64,000 nt of DNA from an uncultured Alistipes sp. (GTDB lineage Bacteria; Bacteroidota; Bacteroidia; Bacteroidales; Rikenellaceae), in the NCBI GenBank assembly GCA_944326035.1, contig CALVCS010000006.1, forward strand, positions 1-64,000, given 5' to 3'. The position numbers and the translations under genes are program-made. Shown here piece after piece: positions 1 to 7,058 of the stretch (position 1 is the first letter of the stretch; the number at the start of each line of letters is the position of its first letter). The notes beneath the pieces were generated by a model, which saw only the letters and a program-made list of their open reading frames with translations, did no database searches and was not told the origin of the DNA.

Positions 1-2
1 GG

Positions 3-392
3 AATGTCATTGCACAGGCACGTCCTGTCTTTAACGTACAATTAGAGAAGAGCAATGCGGTAAAAAAGAAATGCATCGAGAAGTTCATGCATGCCGCTTA
101 TGCGGACTCCGATAAGTTTTGGAGTGATTTCATGGAACAGGTAAACATACTGCTCGATAGCCGCAGATTTTGGCGTGATTGTGAAGGGATGGGATGCAAA
201 CCCGAATATGTGGCCGAACATGTCGTTTTTCTGGGAAGTGCCATGATCAAGAAAGTATTGAAAGAAGGAGTGTCACGTACTTTAGGGAGCGATATCCAAC
301 TGTACAAGGATCGTATTTCCCCCAAAGAGGCAGACCGATTCCTGTTGGAGGACGTGAAACGACTGCCCGAACACGCGACTACACAAAATTAA
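3..392 (+). CDS. Hypothetical protein, C-terminal part only (mobile-element cargo)
   Basis: The reading frame is open from the window edge (first full codon at 3) to a TAA at 390-392, so the N-terminus lies outside. The internal ATG at 87 is not needed as a start. The visible ~129 residues are charged, soluble and helical-looking, with no membrane segment, signal or recognisable motif; aromatic residues cluster around the KFWSDF and RRFWRDC stretches. The gene converges on the integrase gene across a strong bidirectional terminator. Its AT-rich composition matches the integrase and not the host genes downstream, so it is probably element cargo. I do not recognise the family and assign no function. 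Confidence 0.6.
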   Translation, partial: NVIAQARPVFNVQLEKSNAVKKKCIEKFMHAAYADSDKFWSDFMEQVNILLDSRRFWRDCEGMGCKPEYVAEHVVFLGSAMIKKVLKEGVSRTLGSDIQLYKDRISPKEADRFLLEDVKRLPEHATTQN

Positions 393-414
393 TTCGGCAT
401 TCTGCATGATTGAA

Positions 415-452
415 AAAGGACACTCCCTAAATTGGGGGTGTCCTTTCGTTTT
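415..452. terminator. Bidirectional intrinsic terminator
   Basis: A 13-bp stem (AAAGGACACTCCC at 415-427 with GGGGGTGTCCTTT at 434-446, one T:G wobble) with a 6-base loop. It has A-rich sequence before it and a T-rich run after it. It sits between two convergent genes and can serve both. Confidence 0.85.
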
Positions 453-457
453 GGGGG

Positions 458-1681
458 TTAAAGGAGATTCTTCATTGCTTCATCGATCTGGGAGTTCTCG
501 AAAGAGTCAAGATAAATTTGGGTGGTTGTGAGACTTTGATGTCCCAACGCCTCCGATATGATGCCAATATTAACTCCCGATTTCTTCAATACTGTAGCAA
601 ATGAGTGCCTTGCCACGTAGGTCGTGACGGGCATTTTGATTCCCAACTCATTCGCAATCTTTTTGAGTGTAAGATTGACTTGTCTACACACTTTATGGAT
701 TCTGTTTTTCTTTTGTAGAGGTGTCGTGTGTCGTCTCTGATCAAGGATTGGGAATAAATAACCAGCATAGGTACAGTACTCTTCGTATTTGGCTATGATA
801 GAGACCGCTTGCTTGGAAAGAGGAATATGGATGGCTCCATGTGTTTTCTGGCGATTGTAAACTAATCTTCCGTCTATAATGTTAGTAGGAGTCAAGTTCG
901 CAATATCCACGAATGATATGCCGCCACAAAGGTAAGAGAATACGAAAACGTCTTGTGCAAGTTGAAAGTCCCTGCTCCTTTGGGAGTAATCTGCTTGAAT
1001 AATTTTTAATGTATCGGATTTGCATAGAGCTCTTTTAGGCGTTTTCGTACGGAATTTACTGACCTTATAATCCACAAATGGATTCTTTTCTTTGGCGACT
1101 ACCTTCGCTTTGATTGCTCTGTTGAACATGGCTCGTAATGTGCGCATCTGAAAACTCATCGTCGTTTCTTTATTGCCTTTGGAGCGTAGCCAACTCTCAA
1201 ACCTGTTTAAGAATAGTTCGTCTATCTGACTGAAAGGAAAGTTGAGAGATTTGTTCTCATTGAAATTCCTAAGTACGTTGTATGAGTTTTGGTAGGCATA
1301 GGCATTTCCGATTGTTCCCTCTCGTTTTAATCGGTCGATGGTTTGCAAATAGAAGTTATCTACTGTTTCAGATTTGATTGGGGTGTGATCAGTTTCATGT
1401 AAAAGTGTTGCAGCCGTATATTCCTCCGCATAAGCCGATTTCTCCAGTAATTTAGTTTGGTATTCAGATTTTACTTTGAAAATGATCTGTTGGATGTACT
1501 TTCGATTGGGGCATTTGTTTTTCGGTTCGTTCCGATCAAAGTCCCAATTATCGGGATGAACTGTTATGCCCAGACTTTTCATGATTCGTTTGCGGTCTTT
1601 CGTGATGCGTAACATGAGGGGATGTTCTCCGTTGGCAAGGGTTTTGCTCTTGAAGCAGATTACTGAAATGGTGGCATCCAT
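458..1681 (-). CDS. Tyrosine-type site-specific integrase
   Basis: A 407-residue phage-type integrase of the Bacteroidota transposon/island class. Residues ~1-85 look like the arm-type DNA-binding domain, ~105-205 the SAM-like core-binding domain, and ~215-400 the catalytic domain. The C-terminal box is clear: ARHSFAT with Arg358, LGHQ with His381, and the probable nucleophile Tyr390 in TTQIYLD. Box I reads YLCGGISFVDIANL (250-263), where canonical family members carry the catalytic arginine; none is visible at that spot. The His of the HxxR box is Tyr355. The gene points away from tRNA-Pro, which is the likely integration target. It could be active with variant residues or a decayed integrase; the frame is intact. 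Confidence 0.9.
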   Translation of the reverse strand: MDATISVICFKSKTLANGEHPLMLRITKDRKRIMKSLGITVHPDNWDFDRNEPKNKCPNRKYIQQIIFKVKSEYQTKLLEKSAYAEEYTAATLLHETDHTPIKSETVDNFYLQTIDRLKREGTIGNAYAYQNSYNVLRNFNENKSLNFPFSQIDELFLNRFESWLRSKGNKETTMSFQMRTLRAMFNRAIKAKVVAKEKNPFVDYKVSKFRTKTPKRALCKSDTLKIIQADYSQRSRDFQLAQDVFVFSYLCGGISFVDIANLTPTNIIDGRLVYNRQKTHGAIHIPLSKQAVSIIAKYEEYCTYAGYLFPILDQRRHTTPLQKKNRIHKVCRQVNLTLKKIANELGIKMPVTTYVARHSFATVLKKSGVNIGIISEALGHQSLTTTQIYLDSFENSQIDEAMKNLL

Positions 1682-1776
1682 AGCTGTTTTGGTTTACACC
1701 ACGGTTTACACACCTCGTCTAAAACGCATTCTGAGCGGGGTTATTGATGGCTTGATTCGAAAACCCTAATAACCGA

Positions 1777-1812
1777 AAAAGCCTCGATAATCATTGGATT
1801 ATCAAGGCTTTT
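1777..1812 (-). terminator. Terminator of tRNA-Pro
   Basis: AAAAGCCTCGATAATC (1777-1792), loop ATTG, then GATTATCAAGGCTTTT (1797-1812): 15 of 16 positions pair. On the minus strand it follows the tRNA directly and ends in a T tract. Its plan closely resembles the terminator after tRNA-Lys at 62563-62599. Confidence 0.8.
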
Positions 1813-1818
1813 CGAGTG

Positions 1819-1893
1819 TCGGGGTGACTGGATTCGAACCAGCGACAACACGCCCCCCAGACGTGTACTCTAACCGGGCTGAGCTACACCCCG
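1819..1893 (-). tRNA. tRNA-Pro (anticodon GGG)
   Basis: The minus strand gives a full cloverleaf: acceptor CGGGGTG/CACCCCG, discriminator A, TTCGAATC in the T loop, and anticodon stem CACGT/GCGTG closing the 7-base loop CTGGGGG. Anticodon GGG with G37 is as expected for proline. CCA is not encoded. Its 3' end faces the integrase gene. Confidence 0.95.
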
Positions 1894-2389
1894 AACTGCT
1901 AAAGTGGTGCAAATTTACGGGTTTTATTCGAATATCCAAAAAAATCATGCGATTTTATCTCTCTTATCCCCTCTCTTCTGGGTACGAAACGCCTCTTTGA
2001 CAGGATCGTTCAATATCTGTTTCGAAAGAGGGTGAACAGGAAGGAGGTTCGATCTTGTGTTTACATCCACGACTGGCTGAGATAGGCTGATACGAGTCTC
2101 GATGTTGCTCAGGGTTACGCCAGAACAGCCCGTTGTGCCGGAGACACTATACTGACATCATAGTCTCCCAACGCCCCTTCTCTGCCTGCGAGGGTGCTGA
2201 GACCCCTATTTCGAAGCATAGCTCTGGGTTTTCAGGTAGATCGTTTTCGGGTTGCCGATGCCCGGACCTTGACGTTTCCCTGTGGCGAAGATCCGCTGAA
2301 GAAAAGCTATTTTTTTTGAAAAAAACGTATCTTTAGCCTGTCTTTACCATAGGCAACTAATCTAATACCAATCTAAATCTATAAAACTG
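1894..2389. other. Intergenic, no gene seen; possible promoter near 2328
   Basis: I see no credible gene here; short open frames lack start context or family features. A TATCTTTA (2328-2335) close to the Bacteroidota -7 consensus lies about 55 bases before the DUF4861 gene and is a candidate promoter. No convincing TTTG is seen at the expected spacing. Confidence 0.4.
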
Positions 2390-3769
2390 ATGAAATTACG
2401 TGATCTGATGGCCGTTTTGGGCGTAGGTTTGCTGACCGTCCCGGCCCAGGGAGCCGATTATCCTTGGTATACCCAGGGCGATTTCGCTCCTGCACAACGT
2501 CTCGAATTCGAGGTGACGAATCCCACGGATTTGAACCGACCCAACACCCCTGTGATCATCAAACGGGAAAACTTTCCGTTGGCCGACCTGCATGAAATGA
2601 TGATTACGGTGGTCGATCCGACCGGCGATCCCCGTCCGGCTCCGACCGACTCCGTGCTGAACATCCAGGGCGGACACCAATTGCGGGGAGAAGCCAATGG
2701 ACGGATGGTGTTCCATCAACTGGATGACCTGGATAAGGACGGAATTTGGGACGAACTTTTCTTCCAGCTCGACATGAAACCCCATGAAACCCGTACGATC
2801 TACATCTATCTGGGCGAAAATATCCGGGGTTGGAACAAACACCACACCCATGCCAATATCGGCAGCTACTGCCGGCATATTATGCCGTTCTGGGAAACCG
2901 AAGAGGTGGGGTGGAAGATTTGGTTTGCGAATAGCGTGGATGCGTACGGAAAACGTAAACCGAATCTGGTATCTCCGATCCTTTATACCCAGAATATCGA
3001 CGGGTATGGGATCGCCAACCTGAACCATGATTACGGATCGGATATTCAGGAAGTAGCTCCTTCGTTCGGCGCCAGCGCCATCTGCCTGTTTGAGTTCCCG
3101 GACGACCCCGATTCGATCTCTATGCCGCGTAAAACCCCTACGAAACAGCGTTTGCATCCTGAATCGTTGTGGAATGCCGGTCAGATCTCCGATACGCGTT
3201 ACGCCTACGATGTGGTGGTAAACGGGCCGTTGCGTTCGATGGTTCGGATCAAAGCCATGAACTGGGACACCGGCAACGGTTACTACGAATATGAACAGTT
3301 CTATACGGCGTATGCTCACCAGAACTATTGCGTGTCGAAAGTCCACTACACGACCTTCCAACCCAATGGATCGGGGGTACTGATGGGCTGTGGGATGAAA
3401 AAGAAACCGCAGGAAGATAACTTTATCCAGAAAGACGGTTATCTGATCTCGTCGGGGCCCGAAGAGGTCCGCGACCCGGAAAAGATCGACCAGCGTGAAA
3501 ACATCGTGGTGGATTTTATCGGCGGGGCCATCATTGTTAAGCAGGAGTACAAACCGGAATATCAATATATTCCGGCGTATACCGGCAACCATGTGTTCCG
3601 GGTGACGCCCGATAAGGACAATACCTACGAATATATGGTTTGCACGGCTTGGAGCGAAGGGACCAAACTCACCAACAAAGAGGAGTTCAATCAGTATGTC
3701 GCTCAGATGGCAGAAGAGTTCAATCACCCGATTACCTATAAATTCATCGGGCTTCAGAGCAAAGAATAA
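2390..3769 (+). CDS. Exported DUF4861-family protein, glycan-use associated
   Basis: A 459-residue protein with a cleavable-looking signal peptide (MKLRDLMAVLGVGLLTVPAQG, cleavage after ~21) and a periplasmic or secreted body. The body starts with an LEFEVTNPTDLNR segment and carries 'DDLDKDGIWDELFFQ' (~112-126), a family-like calcium-style acidic patch. Aromatic-rich repeats in the second half (YYEYEQFYTAYAHQNY) suggest a carbohydrate-binding or catalytic beta-structure. This matches what I recall of DUF4861 proteins, which often occur near polysaccharide-degradation genes in Bacteroidota. No susC/susD pair is next to it here. The start is the ATG just before the hydrophobic stretch. A strong terminator follows. 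The enzymatic role is not assigned. Confidence 0.7.
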   Translation: MKLRDLMAVLGVGLLTVPAQGADYPWYTQGDFAPAQRLEFEVTNPTDLNRPNTPVIIKRENFPLADLHEMMITVVDPTGDPRPAPTDSVLNIQGGHQLRGEANGRMVFHQLDDLDKDGIWDELFFQLDMKPHETRTIYIYLGENIRGWNKHHTHANIGSYCRHIMPFWETEEVGWKIWFANSVDAYGKRKPNLVSPILYTQNIDGYGIANLNHDYGSDIQEVAPSFGASAICLFEFPDDPDSISMPRKTPTKQRLHPESLWNAGQISDTRYAYDVVVNGPLRSMVRIKAMNWDTGNGYYEYEQFYTAYAHQNYCVSKVHYTTFQPNGSGVLMGCGMKKKPQEDNFIQKDGYLISSGPEEVRDPEKIDQRENIVVDFIGGAIIVKQEYKPEYQYIPAYTGNHVFRVTPDKDNTYEYMVCTAWSEGTKLTNKEEFNQYVAQMAEEFNHPITYKFIGLQSKE

Positions 3770-3803
3770 TCGCTCTTGAACCGAACACCCTAACGTCTAT
3801 AAC

Positions 3804-3845
3804 GCAGGGGGCGATCCGTATAGATCGCCCCCTGCTCTTTTTCTT
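3804..3845 (+). terminator. Intrinsic terminator after the DUF4861 gene
   Basis: Perfect 13-bp stem GCAGGGGGCGATC (3804-3816)/GATCGCCCCCTGC (3823-3835), followed by TCTTTTTCTT. Confidence 0.9.
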
Positions 3846-4251
3846 GTGGACCTTGTTTTGCCCCTCCCGGGCGTGCCTGACGATCGCTGAGGGCTTTGTC
3901 CGAAGCGGAAGCGGCGCAGGGTACGACGACTGTATCGTCGAATCCGGGAATCTTCGGCTCGCGGTAATATTACTCTAAAGGAGGTCCGGGATTGTGATCT
4001 ATGTCCTTTCCCGTTCTTTTCCTTTTTCTTCTGGTCTTCCTGGGATCCTCGGGGTATTTACAGCCCCGGTTTTTGACAAGGTCCCGGAAGTGGTTGGGGG
4101 CAAGTTGGGGGCGTCTCTTTCTTTGGGGAGTGCGCTCCTCTTCCCTCGTGCTCCCCCTCGTTCTCCCTGACGTTCCCTCTGGCGCTCCAGCCGTTCCAGT
4201 TGCTCTCCGCAGTGGCCGCCCCTTCCTCCTGCTTCCCCTCGTCGGTAGACA
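3846..4251. other. Intergenic, pyrimidine-rich, no gene supported
   Basis: No recognisable gene. A 90-codon open frame at 4001-4273 follows an AGGAGG (3980-3985). However, it encodes a low-complexity Leu/Pro/Arg/Ser string and runs into the rpsT terminator, so I do not call it. Confidence 0.4.
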
Positions 4252-4281
4252 TAAAAAAAGCCGTTCTCGGTAGAGAACGGC
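4252..4281 (-). terminator. Terminator of the tRNA-Glu/rpsT transcript
   Basis: On the minus strand, a 9-bp stem GCCGTTCTC/GAGAACGGC with a TACC loop, ending in seven T residues, 22 bases after the rpsT stop. Confidence 0.92.
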
Positions 4282-4303
4282 TCGTAAGGGTTTCGACAGT
4301 TAC

Positions 4304-4558
4304 TTAGGCCAGAGAGTTCACGTGAAGCTGAGCACTACTTTTCAGGTTCCCGGCTTTGTTTTTGTGAATTACATTGTTTTTGGCCAGCTTATCCAGCATG
4401 GAGCTTACCTTGGGCAGCAGAGCCATAGCGGCTTCCTTTTCGGTCGTGTTCCGCAAAGCCTTCAAAGCATTACGCGTCGTTTTGTGGTAATACTTGTTGC
4501 GAGCTTTTTTGGTCTCCGTCTGACGGATTCTCTTGATGGATGACTTATGATTTGCCAT
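4304..4558 (-). CDS. rpsT: 30S ribosomal protein S20
   Basis: An 84-residue basic protein beginning [17 protein letters not shown], the characteristic S20 N-terminus. S20 binds 16S rRNA early in 30S assembly. Its length is normal for the family (about 85). The [20 protein letters not shown] segment and a Lys/Arg-rich helical layout agree. It starts 25 bases after the tRNA-Glu 3' end on the same strand, with no promoter or terminator visible between them. It is therefore probably made from a shared tRNA-Glu/rpsT precursor and ended by the terminator at 4252-4281. Confidence 0.97.
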   Translation of the reverse strand: MANHKSSIKRIRQTETKKARNKYYHKTTRNALKALRNTTEKEAAMALLPKVSSMLDKLAKNNVIHKNKAGNLKSSAQLHVNSLA

Positions 4559-4582
4559 GTCGTTGTTTCTCTTTACATTATC

Positions 4583-4657
4583 TGGTAGCCCATAGGAGAA
4601 TCGAACTCCTCTTTCGAGAATGAAAATCTCGCGTCCTAACCGATAGACGAATGGGCC
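4583..4657 (-). tRNA. tRNA-Glu (anticodon TTC), CCA encoded
   Basis: Cloverleaf on the minus strand: acceptor GGCCCAT/ATGGGCT, anticodon stem CGAGA/TCTCG around the loop TTTTCAT (anticodon TTC), and TTCGATTC in the T loop. The terminal CCA (4583-4585) is encoded, unlike tRNA-Pro in this window. Confidence 0.95.
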
Positions 4658-4689
4658 AAAAACATGTGGCTGTGACTAAATCAGCGGTG

Positions 4690-4720
4690 CAAAGGTAGAT
4701 AAAAACTTATATTCTGCAAA
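4690..4720 (-). promoter_or_regulatory. Bacteroidota sigma-type promoter for tRNA-Glu/rpsT
   Basis: On the minus strand: TTTG (4717-4720), exactly 19 bases, then TACCTTTG (4690-4697), a complete match to the Bacteroidota -33/-7 consensus. It lies 33 bases before the tRNA 5' end. It is the best promoter in the window. Confidence 0.9.
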
Positions 4721-4805
4721 TTTTTTTTGTGAAAAATCTGTTTTTTTTCGTGTTTTTTCTCTTGGGAGACTGAAGAGCGTGGTATTCAGACCCGCCGTTT
4801 GCGGA

Positions 4806-5129
4806 TTATACCCCCCTTTGTCGATCGTCGATCAGATACTCGATCCCCAAAATCAACAGCAGGAGAAAATAGGCAATCTGACCGGTGACCACCGCATGGA
4901 TAAAAATATACAACAAACCCACATAGGTCATCAACCGCACCTTCCCGATCCGCGACAAATGCCGGAAGCGCCGGATGTGGTGAACCATCGTCCGGAAACG
5001 CACGACCAATAAAACCGCTACGGCAGCTAACGCCACCACCACACCCGCCACCGGGAAATCGCGTTGGACCAAAGCACCGCCGACAATCACGGTGCCCAAA
5101 ATCGGGATTAAATTCTTTGTCGACCTCAT
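4806..5129 (-). CDS. Small integral membrane protein, unknown function
   Basis: 107 residues with about three hydrophobic stretches: residues ~8-20 (short), ~26-42 (VAGVVVALAAVAVLLVV) and ~70-98 (YVGLLYIFIHAVV through FLLLLILGIEYLI). These are separated by a basic loop (RFRTMVHHIRRFRHLSRIGKVR) that should face the cytoplasm. A -7 element at 5145-5152 lies 16 bases before the ATG, which argues for this frame and start over the longer overlapping frame. No family is recognised. It stands alone, divergent from the aminotransferase gene. Confidence 0.6.
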   Translation of the reverse strand: MRSTKNLIPILGTVIVGGALVQRDFPVAGVVVALAAVAVLLVVRFRTMVHHIRRFRHLSRIGKVRLMTYVGLLYIFIHAVVTGQIAYFLLLLILGIEYLIDDRQRGV

Positions 5130-5144
5130 ATTTTAGGGGATGCA

Positions 5145-5152
5145 CAAAGGTA
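5145..5152 (-). promoter_or_regulatory. -7 promoter element (leftward)
   Basis: The minus strand reads TACCTTTG, an exact TAnnTTTG match, 16 bases before the ATG of the small membrane protein. No clear TTTG at -33. Confidence 0.65.
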
Positions 5153-5169
5153 TAATAAAAATCTTTTTA

Positions 5170-5177
5170 TAGCTTTG
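5170..5177 (+). promoter_or_regulatory. -7 promoter element (rightward)
   Basis: TAGCTTTG, an exact TAnnTTTG match, back to back with the leftward element at 5145-5152. It serves the aminotransferase with a leader of roughly 110 bases. The first in-frame start (5199) is close to the expected transcript start. Confidence 0.6.
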
Positions 5178-5291
5178 TTTTCTGTTCAATGATGGTGGGT
5201 GCATCGCTCGGCCACCTGTCGTGACTGCCTCCGAGCGCCCGTCGGGAACGCTTTTTTGCAGAGCTCCCGATGTTTTAATACGTTAAGTCTT

Positions 5292-6491
5292 ATGCCCAGT
5301 CTCTCCCAGAAAGGAAACCGGATTCCTCCCTCCCCCATTCGTAAACTGGTCCCCTATGCGGAAGCCGCCAAAAAACGGGGAATCCGGGTGTTGCATCTCA
5401 ATATCGGTCAACCCGACATCCCGACCCCGCAAGGGGCCATCGATGCCGTCAAAGGAATTCATGACTCTATTTTTGCCTATGGCCATTCGGCCGGACAGGA
5501 AAGTTACCGCCGAAAACTGGTCGATTATTACCGTAAGGTGGGGATTTCGCTGTCGTACGATCAGATTATGATTACTGAAGGCGGATCGGAAGCGATCTTT
5601 ATGGCGATGTCGGTCTGTCTCGATCCGGGCGACGAGGTGTTGATTCCGGAGCCTTTTTATGCCAACTATAACGGCTTCGCAACCGAAGCGGGGGTGGTTG
5701 TCAAACCGATCTCGGCCCGCATCGAAAACGATTTCGCCCTTCCGCCCATGGAGGCGTTCGAGCGCCATATTACCCCGAAAACCAAAGCCATTCTGATCTG
5801 TAACCCCAATAACCCGACCGGTTATCTCTATTCCCGCGCCGAACTGGAACAACTGCGCGATATCGTGCTGAAACATGATCTGTTCCTGATCTGCGACGAG
5901 GTGTATCGGGAGTTTTGTTATGACGGGGCGGTTCACCACTCGATCATGAACCTCGAGGGGTTGGAACAAAACGCGATCATGCTCGATTCGGTGTCCAAAC
6001 GGTATAGTATGTGCGGGGTCCGTTTGGGGGCGCTGATCTCGCGGAATCCGGAGGTGCTGGCAGCGGTCTTACGGATGGGACAGGCGCGTCTCTGCCCGCC
6101 CTATCTGGCCCAAGTGGCCGCAGAAGCGGCGTTGGATACCCCGGCCTCCTACTTTAAAGCCGTGTATGACGAATACCTGCTGCGGCGCAATACGATTGTG
6201 GAGGCGCTGAATGCGATCGAGGGCGTGTATTGTCCGATGCCGAAAGGGGCCTTCTACTCCTTGGTGCAGTTGCCGGTGGACGACAGTGAACGGTTTGCCC
6301 GTTGGTTGCTCGAATCGTTCAGCTTCGAGGGACAGACCGTGATGTTGGCACCGGCTTCGGGATTTTATGCGACGGAAGGCTTGGGCCGCAATCAGGTGCG
6401 TATTGCGTATGTGCTCAAGCGGGACGATCTGCTGGCGGCAGCCCGCTGTCTGAAAGAGGCCCTGAAAGTCTATCCCGGTACGATTCGTTAA
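5292..6491 (+). CDS. PLP-dependent aminotransferase, class I/II
   Basis: Fold-type I aminotransferase of the aspartate-aminotransferase group, transferring amino groups between amino and 2-oxo acids in the cytosol. Visible family marks: LNIGQPDIPTP near the N-terminus, YGHSAGQESYR, CNPNNPTGYLYS, CDEVYREF (PLP-binding Asp and Tyr), and SVSKRYSMCGVRLG with the Schiff-base lysine. Using the ATG at 5292 gives 399 residues, a normal length. The longer frame from 5199 adds 31 residues (Cys/Arg-rich) that do not resemble the family. The exact substrate cannot be read from sequence. The gene is monocistronic and divergent from the small membrane protein. Confidence 0.88.
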   Translation: MPSLSQKGNRIPPSPIRKLVPYAEAAKKRGIRVLHLNIGQPDIPTPQGAIDAVKGIHDSIFAYGHSAGQESYRRKLVDYYRKVGISLSYDQIMITEGGSEAIFMAMSVCLDPGDEVLIPEPFYANYNGFATEAGVVVKPISARIENDFALPPMEAFERHITPKTKAILICNPNNPTGYLYSRAELEQLRDIVLKHDLFLICDEVYREFCYDGAVHHSIMNLEGLEQNAIMLDSVSKRYSMCGVRLGALISRNPEVLAAVLRMGQARLCPPYLAQVAAEAALDTPASYFKAVYDEYLLRRNTIVEALNAIEGVYCPMPKGAFYSLVQLPVDDSERFARWLLESFSFEGQTVMLAPASGFYATEGLGRNQVRIAYVLKRDDLLAAARCLKEALKVYPGTIR

Positions 6492-7058
6492 CTTCCTTTC
6501 GGTTCGGAGGGAGCCTTAAAACGTTCTGAAAGTACAGCGGAAATGCTGCGAAGTGCCACGAGGTACTGTGAAGCACCACGAGACGCCACGAAGCGCCGCG
6601 GGTCGCTTGCACACACGCTCATTCACTCACAGTAAGTAGTAAAAGCTTCCGGACTTGCTACGTGAAAGGTTCCGGGCGGGTTGCGTGACAAGCCCTGGAA
6701 ACGTTAAGGCGGAGAGCCCGGTTATGCCACTCGACCTTCGGAGTTGCAGAAAGGAAGAAGAGGGTACGGAGGAAAATTTCTTCGAGGAGAGGCTTCCAAT
6801 CTTGAGGGCCTGAGTCGAGGGGGTTGGTCGGGTTCCGATTCCCGAGCGGGTTCGCCGAAACCTGGGTGTCGATTGGCGGAGGCCCGATGGTGGAGGTCTG
6901 CTGGCGGAGGTTCGATACCTGAGGGGCGAGGGTCTGGAAGGGGGCCGGGCAAACGCCCAAATCGTTTTGCGGGAAGGTTACTCCTGACTTTTGGGGAAGC
7001 CGACGGTTTATTTTCCGAAAAAACACTATCTTAGGGACAAATTTTTTAGCCTTATCCG
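6492..7058. other. Intergenic with short 20-bp-period repeats; candidate promoter at 7027
   Basis: No gene is supported. Positions 6550-6562 and 6570-6582 carry GAAGTGCCACGAG and GAAGCACCACGAG, with a related partial copy to 6600. TATCTTAG (7027-7034) is one base off the -7 consensus and lies 25 bases before the fucosidase start. Confidence 0.4.

Larger units (their letters stand above)
1..1818. mobile_element. Right end of an integrative element at tRNA-Pro (partial)
   Basis: A tyrosine-recombinase gene (458-1681, minus) lies 137 bases from the 3' end of tRNA-Pro, the usual position for an element that integrates at the 3' part of a tRNA gene. The two genes here are clearly AT-richer than everything after 1.9 kb. 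The other end of the element is outside the window, so no attL/attR pair can be shown. The element type (conjugative, mobilizable or defective) cannot be decided from the two genes present. Confidence 0.55.

Noticed and set aside
1794..2000. Small protein with SVGVTGFEPATTRPPDVYSN-type sequence
   Set aside because: False translation of the complement of tRNA-Pro.
4001..4273. 90-codon frame with an AGGAGG before it
   Set aside because: Low-complexity, overlaps the rpsT terminator; Bacteroidota rarely rely on such ribosome sites.
6550..6600. Possible CRISPR-like repeats
   Set aside because: Only two to three short, imperfect copies with a 20-base period and no spacers or cas genes.
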